This document shows positions 1 to 6,008 of a DNA stretch of 6,886 nt, piece by piece. The stretch comes from Acidimicrobiaceae bacterium (GTDB lineage: Bacteria > Actinomycetota > Acidimicrobiia > Acidimicrobiales > Bog-793). Each line of letters starts with the position of its first letter. Positions within the stretch are counted from its first letter, which is position 1. The stretch spans positions 1 to 6,886 of the forward strand of contig DAHUZG010000121.1 in NCBI GenBank assembly GCA_027306715.1, written 5' to 3'. The position numbers and the translations under genes are program-made. Below the pieces are notes generated by a model. That model searched no databases. It was not told the DNA's origin and saw nothing but the letters and a program-made list of their open reading frames with translations.

Positions 1-1739
1 CCGACGCGCTCGGGCTCGCGCTCGAGGGGGTCCCCGGACCCGCCCCCACCCTGCCAGGAGACGGCAAAGACATCATCGCGACTGAGCCGCATCCGCCCCG
101 GCTTGGGCCCGAGCTCGCGCCACTCACCACCGAGCAGTGCCGGGTCCTCCGGCATCCCGCCGGCGCTGTAGGCGCCGCCCGGGAGCGCTTTGAGCCCGAT
201 CCGCTGGCGCACCGTCGCACCGGGCATCCCGCCGAACAGGCCGATGCCGTTCGGCACCTCGGCGCCATGGGTCATGACGAGTATCTCGACCGAGTCGACG
301 CCGGAGACGGTGAGCGCCATCTCGGCGCCGCGCCCGCCGCGGCGGCGACCGGCGCCGCCGGTGTCGCGGCACAGCCGACGGTAGAGGTACCGCAGCGGCG
401 CCACCTGCTCGTTGGACTCGACGTCGGCGATAGCCGGCTGCGGCACGGCCGGCGGGCCGGCGCCGTCGAGCCCGTCGCGGTCGGCCCAGGCGCCGAAGCC
501 GCCGGCGAGCGGATCGAGCAGGTGCAGGCCGAAGCGCTCACCGAACTGGTTGACGCCGCCCATGTTGAACGTCGCCATCGTGCCGCAGCTCGTCGCCTGC
601 GCCCGCCAGCCGAGCTCCGGCGAGGTGGCGAGGAGGAGGTTGACGGCATGGACGACCACGTTGGTAACGACCCAGATCGTCTCCACCGTCGCCGAGCCGA
701 CAGGTGCGGGATGTCGGGCCGTGCAGACGAGGCCGTCGGGCGCGACGACCTCGAGCGGCTCCATCACGCCCTGGTTCCAGGGGATGCCGAAGGCGAGCGA
801 GGAGAAGGCGCCACCGGTGACACCGCCGAGCAGCCCGGCACGGGTGGCGTTGATGAAGCCGGGCGCCTGCGGGCTCGAGCCGCTGAAGTCGAGCCGAAGC
901 CGGTCGCCACGCTTGTCGGCGACGAGGTCGATCTTGTAGAGGCGGTTCTCGTGCCCGTCGTGCTCGAGGAAGTCCCAGGTGTGCACGGTGGCGTCGGGGA
1001 GGCTGCGCAGGCGCTCGCGCACGGCGCGGGCGGAGCGCTCGATCATCTCCTTCATCACGGCGGCGATGGCAGGGGCCCCGTAGCGCTCGGCGAGGGCACC
1101 GACGCGCTCGCGGGCGACGTTCAAGGTGGCGATGAAGGCTCGTACGTCGAGGCCGAGGGCCGCCGGGAGGCGGGACGCGGTGAGGATCAGCTCGAGCACG
1201 TCGTGGCGGATGCGCCCGCCGTCGACGAGCTTCACGCACGGGATCCGGAGCCCCTCCTGGTAGACCTCACGCGCCGTCGGCGACCAGCTGGCGAAGTCCA
1301 TCCCGCCCATGTCGGTCTCGTGCGCCATCACCCCGGCCCAGGCGACGAGCTCGCCGCCGACGAAGATCGGGGCCGCCATCTGGACGTCGTTCTGGTGCAG
1401 GGCGGCGAGGTAGGGGTCGTTGCCGATGAACATGTCAGCCGGCCCGATGCCGAGGGTGCCTCCGGGCCCGGAGCGCTCGCCGATGTGGCGGATGAAGCTG
1501 CCGACGACGGACGCCTCGTGGGTGACCTGGAAGCCCATCGTCGCCGAGGAGCCCTCGGGCAGGTACAGCCCGGTGAAGAAGTCGGTGGCCTCGGTCACCG
1601 TCGGCGAGCCGGAGACGCTCTGAAGGGCGATACGCATCTCCTCGGTGACCGAGAGAAGGCGGTTGCGGATCACCTCGACGGTGACCGCCCCGAGCCGGCC
1701 GCCTGCGAGCTCCGCGGCGCTCATCTGAGGACCGCTCAT
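1..1739 (-). CDS. hyuB: HyuB-type subunit of hydantoinase B/oxoprolinase family (3' end cut by window edge)
   Basis: This frame is open from an ATG at 1739 to the left edge, giving 579 full codons with no stop. In the family, HyuB pairs with HyuA to open cyclic amides/imides with ATP or, in acetone and acetophenone carboxylases, to carboxylate a ketone; the protein is cytoplasmic. Visible family marks: VEVIRNRL (residues 21-28), NDPYLAALHQND (107-118), AHETDMGGM (139-147), QEGLRIPCVKL (161-171), LDFSGSSPQAPGFIN (283-297), DTGGAGRRRGG (459-469) and QGGGGSGDPLER (563-574). The family's metal/active-site His and Asp pairs (LHQND; AHETD) are kept. The last motif normally lies near the C-terminus, so perhaps 40-80 residues are missing. 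The segment around residues 44-58, where many HyuB proteins have an ER.DFS-type motif, is divergent (SPTVTEATDFFTG). The start lies one base after the hyuA stop. A second ATG at 1724 (Met6) is also possible, and neither has a strong Shine-Dalgarno, so coupling to hyuA is likely. The exact substrate cannot be read from the sequence. Confidence 0.93.
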   Translation of the reverse strand, partial: MSGPQMSAAELAGGRLGAVTVEVIRNRLLSVTEEMRIALQSVSGSPTVTEATDFFTGLYLPEGSSATMGFQVTHEASVVGSFIRHIGERSGPGGTLGIGPADMFIGNDPYLAALHQNDVQMAAPIFVGGELVAWAGVMAHETDMGGMDFASWSPTAREVYQEGLRIPCVKLVDGGRIRHDVLELILTASRLPAALGLDVRAFIATLNVARERVGALAERYGAPAIAAVMKEMIERSARAVRERLRSLPDATVHTWDFLEHDGHENRLYKIDLVADKRGDRLRLDFSGSSPQAPGFINATRAGLLGGVTGGAFSSLAFGIPWNQGVMEPLEVVAPDGLVCTARHPAPVGSATVETIWVVTNVVVHAVNLLLATSPELGWRAQATSCGTMATFNMGGVNQFGERFGLHLLDPLAGGFGAWADRDGLDGAGPPAVPQPAIADVESNEQVAPLRYLYRRLCRDTGGAGRRRGGRGAEMALTVSGVDSVEILVMTHGAEVPNGIGLFGGMPGATVRQRIGLKALPGGAYSAGGMPEDPALLGGEWRELGPKPGRMRLSRDDVFAVSWQGGGGSGDPLEREPERV

Positions 1740-1748
1740 CTCAGGCCC
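1719..1748 (-). repeat. 15-bp near-perfect tandem duplication at hyuA/hyuB junction
   Basis: On the minus strand GGGCCTGAGATGAGC is followed directly by GGTCCTCAGATGAGC, identical at 13 of 15 positions. The first copy carries the hyuA TGA stop and the hyuB ATG at 1739. The second carries an in-frame ATG at 1724. Because 15 is a multiple of three, the copy adds five residues without changing frame. It leaves two alternative hyuB starts, each in the same ATGAGC context. Confidence 0.6.
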
Positions 1749-3906
1749 CGGCCCCGACGTGCGCCGGACCAGCCCGACCCGCCGAGGCGTGCCCGGCGTC
1801 GGACGCCGCCCGAGCCGCAGGAGGCGACAGCTCGACCACCAGATCTGCCCCGGCACCGGTGCGGGCCGTCGCCCCGGGCGGGACGACGGCGGTGTGGCTC
1901 GGGTAGACGACAAGGCACGGCCCCTCGAGCTCCTGGCCGGGGGCCGGCCGAACGGCGCGGAACACCGGAACCTCGATCGGCACGGCCGGGTCGTCGAGGA
2001 AGACGCCCCGGGTGCCGGTATAGGCGAGGCGTTCGCTCGACGGCCTGACGTCGTGGGCGGGCAGCTCGGCGATCGCCAGGACACGTGCCGCGAGCACCTC
2101 GAACCCCGCCTCGCGGAAGGCCGATCCCGGCCCGAACAGCGACTCGTAGTCGGACTCGAAGCGCTCGAGGGCGGCGGCGAGCAGGTCAGCACGGGAATCG
2201 GCCGGGAGCGGGACGTCGAGATGGTGCGCCTGGCCGCGGTAGCGCAACGAGAGGGACCGGACGAAGCGCAGCCCGAGACCGGGCTGCTCGGCTGTGACCT
2301 CGCCGGCGATCTCCTCGACGAGACGGTCCAGGGTCGCCGCCACCCGCTCGTTCGCCTCGCCCGGGACCTGCTGCTCGCCGGCGATCCGCAAATAGCACGT
2401 TCGCTCGACGCTGCGCGACATCTCCGAGGTGCCGGTGCCGTAGGCCGACTGCACCGAGGCCGTCGCCGGCACGACGAAGCTCGTGATCCCGAGCTCGCGA
2501 CACAGCGACCAGGCGTGCGACGGGCCGCTCCCGCCGCTCGCCACCATCACGAACTCCCGCGGGTCGTGCCCCCGCTCTATCGTCACCCGGCGCACGAGGT
2601 CGGCCATCTTCGAGTCGACGAGCAGGCGGACCGACCAGGCGGCCTCCTCGGCGCTGAGCCCGAGGGGGTCGGCGAGGGCGCGCACTGCCCGGCGCGCCGC
2701 CTCGACGTCGAGGCGGACACTGCCGCCGGCCATCCCCTCGCCACCGAAGACGCCGAGCACGACGTCGGCGTCGGTGGTCGTCGGCTCCGTCCCGCCTCGC
2801 CCGTAGCACGCCGGTCCCGGGTTCGCGCCGGCGCTCTCGGGGCCGACGCTCAGCACGCCGTCGCTAACCCGGGCGATGCTGCCCCCGCCTGCGCCGATCG
2901 AGCCGACGTCGATCCCCGGGAAGCGGACGTCGGCGCCGGCGACGACCGATTCGGTGCGCAGCAGCGGGTCCCCGTCGATCACCGTGCTCACGTCGAAGCT
3001 GGTCCCGCCGACGTCGATCGTGAGCAGGCGCCGCAGTCCCTCCCGGCGCCCTCTCGCACAGCTGCCGATCACGCCCGCGGCCGGCCCCGACATGATCCCG
3101 GCGACCGGAAGGCGGGCGAGCGTCGCCGCGGGGACGACGCCGCCGGTGCTCGTCATCGCCAGCACCGGCACCCGCAGTCCGGCCTCGGTGAGCACGGCGC
3201 TCAGGCGGTCGAGGTAGCCGCTCATCACCGGGCCGAGGGCGGCGTTCACCGCCGTCGTCGACATCCGCGCGTACTCCCCGACCGAGGGGGACACCTCGTG
3301 GGAGGCACAGACGAACACGCCCGGGAGCGCCTCGGAGATCCGGCGGGCGAGCTGCTCCTCGTGGACCGAGCTGGCGGTCGACCAGAGCAGACAGACGGCG
3401 ACCGCATCGACCTCGGCCGCCGCCAGCGTCGCCACCGCCCGCTCGAGCGCCTCGTCGCTCAGAGCGAGCACGACGGCACCGTCACGGTCGATCCGCTCGG
3501 GAACCTCGACCACGAGGTGACGCGGAACGATCGGCTGGTGTCGGCCGCGCAGGTAGTAGTCGCTCAGCTCGAGGTCCGAGAGGCCGGCGACGTAGCGCTT
3601 CATCCGCCCGATCTCGAGCGTGTCGCCGAAGCCGGCGGTCGTGACGACGGCCGTCCGGGCGACCCGGCCGGTCAAAAGGGCGTTGAGGCCGACGGTGCAG
3701 CCGTGCCCGAAGCGCCGCACCGAGCCCAGGAACTCGCCGAGCTCGAGCTCGAAGGCCGCCGCAGCGAGCTCGGTGGCAGAGAGGATCCCCCCGACGACGT
3801 CTTCGCTCGTGGGCGTCTTCACGACCTCGCTGCGGCCGTCGGAGGCCGACACCCAGAGATCGGTGAAGGTGCCTCCGACGTCGGTGCCGACGTGGAACTC
3901 GATCAT
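1741..3906 (-). CDS. hyuA: HyuA-type ATPase subunit of hydantoinase A/oxoprolinase family
   Basis: A 721-residue protein, about the usual HyuA length (650-720). In the family this subunit binds ATP and phosphorylates or activates the substrate that HyuB then processes; it is cytoplasmic. Visible marks in order: the N-terminal phosphate loop GTDVGGTFTDL (residues 7-17), GHGCTVGLNALLTGR (67-81, matching the family's GTTVATNAL region), AGFGDTLEIGR (91-101), SHEVSPSVGEYARMSTT (202-218), MSGPAAGVIGS (272-282), the second ASKHA loop TIDVGGTSFDVS (296-307), GPACYGRGGTEPTTTDAD (364-381), and GHDPREFVMVASGGSGPSHA (446-465). A C-terminal beta-rich domain ends in an Ala/Gly-rich tail (about 697-721). 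The ATG start is supported by GGGGGAG ten bases upstream (3917-3923) and by the N-terminal loop lying right behind it. The TGA stop is one base from the hyuB ATG, so the two genes are cotranscribed. No inactivating change is seen. Hydantoinase, oxoprolinase and ketone carboxylase alpha/beta-type roles cannot be told apart here. Confidence 0.95.
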   Translation of the reverse strand: MIEFHVGTDVGGTFTDLWVSASDGRSEVVKTPTSEDVVGGILSATELAAAAFELELGEFLGSVRRFGHGCTVGLNALLTGRVARTAVVTTAGFGDTLEIGRMKRYVAGLSDLELSDYYLRGRHQPIVPRHLVVEVPERIDRDGAVVLALSDEALERAVATLAAAEVDAVAVCLLWSTASSVHEEQLARRISEALPGVFVCASHEVSPSVGEYARMSTTAVNAALGPVMSGYLDRLSAVLTEAGLRVPVLAMTSTGGVVPAATLARLPVAGIMSGPAAGVIGSCARGRREGLRRLLTIDVGGTSFDVSTVIDGDPLLRTESVVAGADVRFPGIDVGSIGAGGGSIARVSDGVLSVGPESAGANPGPACYGRGGTEPTTTDADVVLGVFGGEGMAGGSVRLDVEAARRAVRALADPLGLSAEEAAWSVRLLVDSKMADLVRRVTIERGHDPREFVMVASGGSGPSHAWSLCRELGITSFVVPATASVQSAYGTGTSEMSRSVERTCYLRIAGEQQVPGEANERVAATLDRLVEEIAGEVTAEQPGLGLRFVRSLSLRYRGQAHHLDVPLPADSRADLLAAALERFESDYESLFGPGSAFREAGFEVLAARVLAIAELPAHDVRPSSERLAYTGTRGVFLDDPAVPIEVPVFRAVRPAPGQELEGPCLVVYPSHTAVVPPGATARTGAGADLVVELSPPAARAASDAGHASAGRAGPAHVGAGA

Positions 3907-4060
3907 CGCTTCGCCGCTCCCCCGTCGAGTCCGGCGCCCCGCGCCCGGCCCAGCGCCGCGTGCCGGAGCAGGTCGTCCGGCGCTGTCGTGCTGCGGTATC
4001 TACAGTAGTTAGTAGTGCAGGTCCGGCCAAGTCCGAGCCGGAAGCGCAGCGGGAGGTCCG
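3907..4060. promoter_or_regulatory. Divergent promoter region between hyuAB and BKACE gene
   Basis: These 154 bp separate the starts of hyuA (leftward) and the BKACE gene (rightward) and hold no gene, so promoters for both units probably lie here. Most of it is GC-rich, but 3996-4016 is clearly richer in A/T. That patch contains the palindrome CTACAGTAG (4000-4008) and the direct repeat AGTAGT-T-AGTAGT (4004-4016). TACAGT (4001-4006) on plus and TACTGT on minus (from the same patch) fit the loose actinobacterial -10 form TAnnnT, but no convincing -35 is seen. A 6-bp inverted repeat TCCGGC/GCCGGA (4022-4027 and 4037-4042) lies in the BKACE leader and could form a small hairpin. The patch may be an operator for a shared regulator, but no regulator gene is in the window. 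Confidence 0.5.
4051..4056 (+). promoter_or_regulatory. Ribosome binding site of BKACE gene
   Basis: GGGAGG, continuing as GGGAGGT, lies 4 bases before the ATG at 4061. It is the best Shine-Dalgarno in the window and fixes the start of the BKACE reading frame. Confidence 0.8.
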
Positions 4061-4978
4061 ATGGCGACGCGCAAGGTGATCCTGACGATCGCACCGACCG
4101 GGGGGATGGCTGACAAGACCGTCTCCCCGTCGTTGCCGACACAGCCCGAGGAGATCGCCGACGACATCGTCGAGTGCTGGCAGCGCGGCGCCTCGGTGGC
4201 CGCGATCCACGCCCGCCGGCCCGACGACCAGGCGACGTGCGACCCGGCCGTCTACGGCCGGATCAACGAGCTCGTCCGCCAGCGCTGCGACATCATCATC
4301 AACAACAGCACCGGCGGTGGAATCAGCGGCGACATGATCACGACCCTCCCCGACGGTCGTCAAGAGATCAGCTTCGCCGAGCGGATAAAAGGCACCGAGG
4401 CCGGCGCCGAGATGTGCACCTTCGACCCGCATGTGCAGAACATGCACAACGACCGCATCGAGCTGCTCCTCGACACGTCCTGGAGCCGCTGCATCCGCCT
4501 CGCCGAGACGATGCGCGAGCGCGCCATCAAGCCGGAGTGGGAGATCATGAGCCTGAGCGACCTGAACTGGGTCAACGAGCTGATCTCCCTCGGCTACGAC
4601 GAGCCCCCGCACTACATCAACATCGTCCTCGGCACCAACAAGCTGATGTCGGGGGCGACGGCGTACAGCCCGCGCAACCTGCAGCGCTTCGTCGAGGACC
4701 TGCCCCCGAGCTCGCAGTTCTGCGTCAGCGCCGTCGGGGCAGCCCAGCTGCCCGCCTCTGTGCACGGGGTCCTTCTCGGCGGTCACGCCCGAGTCGGCCT
4801 CGAGGACAACATCTTCTACCGTAAGGGCGAGCTGGCGACCAACCCGCAGCTCGTCGACCGCTTCGTGAGGATCCTGCACGAGCTCGACATGGAGCCGGCC
4901 ACCCCGGCCGAGGCACGCGAGATGATCGGCTTGCCCCAGCTCGCAGCACGCCCGGCCGCCGCCGCGAGGGCAGGCTGA
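4061..4978 (+). CDS. BKACE-family beta-keto acid cleavage enzyme (DUF849, 3-keto-5-aminohexanoate cleavage-like)
   Basis: A 305-residue TIM-barrel enzyme of usual length (about 270-310). Characterised members react a beta-keto acid with acetyl-CoA to give acetoacetate and a new acyl-CoA, using a zinc ion; the founding reaction is in lysine fermentation, but the family covers many substrates. Visible marks: TIAPTGGM (residues 9-16), SLPTQPEEIADD (24-35), the zinc-motif region AAIHARRPDD (47-56), IINNSTGGG (79-87), EPPHYINIVLG (181-191), the strand CVSAVG (221-226) and the C-terminal GHARVGLEDN (241-250). The last supplies the Arg, Glu and Asp that match the Arg226/Glu230/Asp231 set of the Kce structure, as I recall it. 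The first His of the usual HxH zinc pair is Ala48; only His50 is kept. The start is set by GGGAGG at 4051-4056. The gene is divergent from hyuAB and convergent with the dehydrogenase, 10 bp away. The natural keto acid is unknown. Confidence 0.92.
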   Translation: MATRKVILTIAPTGGMADKTVSPSLPTQPEEIADDIVECWQRGASVAAIHARRPDDQATCDPAVYGRINELVRQRCDIIINNSTGGGISGDMITTLPDGRQEISFAERIKGTEAGAEMCTFDPHVQNMHNDRIELLLDTSWSRCIRLAETMRERAIKPEWEIMSLSDLNWVNELISLGYDEPPHYINIVLGTNKLMSGATAYSPRNLQRFVEDLPPSSQFCVSAVGAAQLPASVHGVLLGGHARVGLEDNIFYRKGELATNPQLVDRFVRILHELDMEPATPAEAREMIGLPQLAARPAAAARAG

Positions 4979-4994
4979 TCAGGTCCGCTCAGCC
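4973..4994. terminator. Weak candidate bidirectional terminator or stop-codon inverted repeat
   Basis: GGCTGA (4973-4978) and TCAGCC (4989-4994) are perfect inverted repeats around a 10-base spacer, in the gap between two convergent genes. Each arm contains the TGA stop of one gene. A 6-bp stem could form in either transcript, but no U-run follows on either side. It is therefore at best a weak intrinsic terminator, and the symmetry may simply reflect both genes ending in GGCTGA. Confidence 0.25.
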
Positions 4995-6008
4995 GAGGGA
5001 ACGGATCGGCGAGCCCTCGAGATAGGCGACGACGTCGTCGACCGCCTGGGCATACATCGCCCGAAAGCCTGACTCGTTGACGTAGCCGAGGTGCGGGAGC
5101 AGCACGACGTTGTCGAGGGCCGTGAGCCGGTGGCCCGCCGGGAGCGGCTCGCGGCCGAAGACATCGAGCCCGGCTCCGGCGATCGATCCAGCTTGAAGGG
5201 CCTCGGCGAGCGCCTCTTCGTCCACGATCGGACCCCGTGAGGTGTTCACCAGCACGGCGGTCGGCTTCATCGCCGCCAGCTCGGCGGGGCCGAACAGGCC
5301 GCTCGTCCGCTCGGAGAGGACGAGGTGGATGGAGAGCACGTCGGACTCGGCGAGCAACGCCTCCTTGCTGACGGCGCGCACGCCGAGCGAGGCTGCGTGC
5401 TCCTTGGTGAGGTGCTCGCTCCAGGCGATCACCTCCATCCCAAAGGCGCGCGCCGGCCCGAGCATCGCCGCCCCGAGATTGCCGAGTCCAACGAGCCCGA
5501 GCGTCGCCCCCCCGAGCAGGCTCGGCATGCCGAGCTGCCAGTGGCCCCGGCGCAGGGCGCGGTCCTCGATGGTGACGCGCTTGGTGACCGCCAGGATCAG
5601 CGCCCAGGCAAGCTCGACGGTGCTCGGGACGCCCCCCCCACGCCCGCCCGGGATCTCGGTGCCGCTCACGACCACCCCGCGCTCACGGAGGTAGGCGACG
5701 TCGAGGGCGAAGTTCCGGAACCCTGTCGTGACGACCAGTCGCAGCTCGGGAAGCTGCTCGAGCACCTGACGGGGGAAGGGGGTGCGCTCCCGCATCAGCA
5801 CCAGCGCCTCGAACCCGGAAAGGGTCTCGGCGAGGGCGGCGCCGGGGATCGGGGCGTGGAAGAACGAGACCTCGGCACGGCCGTCGAGCCTCGACCAGTC
5901 TGCGTAGCCGGCGGCGACGTGCTGGTAGTCGTCGAGGACGGCGATCCGAAGCGGCCCGGCGCCGGCGTCCGAGCCGGCGGCGGGCGTGGCGCCCGCCTCG
6001 CCGCTCAC
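4989..6008 (-). CDS. D-isomer-specific 2-hydroxyacid dehydrogenase (phosphoglycerate dehydrogenase-like)
   Basis: A 339-residue cytoplasmic NAD(P)-dependent enzyme that interconverts a 2-hydroxyacid and a 2-keto acid; length is normal. The N-terminal substrate domain starts at LRIAVLDDY (residues 20-28). The Rossmann loop is GLVGLGNLG (171-179), with AWSE (195-198) where many relatives have an acidic residue, so Ser197 stands in for the NAD-selecting Asp. The catalytic triad is present: Arg258 in NTSRGPIVDE, Glu287 in LDVFGREPL and His306 in LLPHLG. A Gly-rich loop GGRGGG (121-126) precedes the STVELAWALILA helix and is encoded by a run of eight C on the plus strand (5632-5639). The start is GTG at 6008, overlapping the upstream monooxygenase stop by 4 bp. 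No Shine-Dalgarno is seen and no other start lies before the core, so translational coupling is likely. The first 19 residues are Ala/Gly-rich. The substrate is unknown. Confidence 0.92.
   Translation of the reverse strand: MSGEAGATPAAGSDAGAGPLRIAVLDDYQHVAAGYADWSRLDGRAEVSFFHAPIPGAALAETLSGFEALVLMRERTPFPRQVLEQLPELRLVVTTGFRNFALDVAYLRERGVVVSGTEIPGGRGGGVPSTVELAWALILAVTKRVTIEDRALRRGHWQLGMPSLLGGATLGLVGLGNLGAAMLGPARAFGMEVIAWSEHLTKEHAASLGVRAVSKEALLAESDVLSIHLVLSERTSGLFGPAELAAMKPTAVLVNTSRGPIVDEEALAEALQAGSIAGAGLDVFGREPLPAGHRLTALDNVVLLPHLGYVNESGFRAMYAQAVDDVVAYLEGSPIRSLG

Noticed and set aside
267..2048. Plus-strand open frame of 593 codons opposite hyuB
   Set aside because: The translation is Arg/Gly/His/Asp-rich with no recognisable domain. 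It lies antisense to a clear HyuB, and such frames arise from the strong GC bias at third codon positions.
1759..4008. Plus-strand open frame of 749 codons opposite hyuA
   Set aside because: It covers the antisense of a full, well-conserved HyuA, has no family motifs, and is of biased composition. It is a shadow frame despite its length.
4022..4042. TCCGGC/GCCGGA inverted repeat in the BKACE leader as a riboswitch or attenuator
   Set aside because: A single 6-bp stem with a 9-base loop is expected by chance in GC-rich DNA, and no conserved aptamer features or U-run are present.
3482..4879. Minus-strand open frame of 465 codons spanning the BKACE antisense and the 5' part of hyuA
   Set aside because: It crosses the divergent promoter region and overlaps two genes with clear family motifs. 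Its product resembles no protein I recognise.
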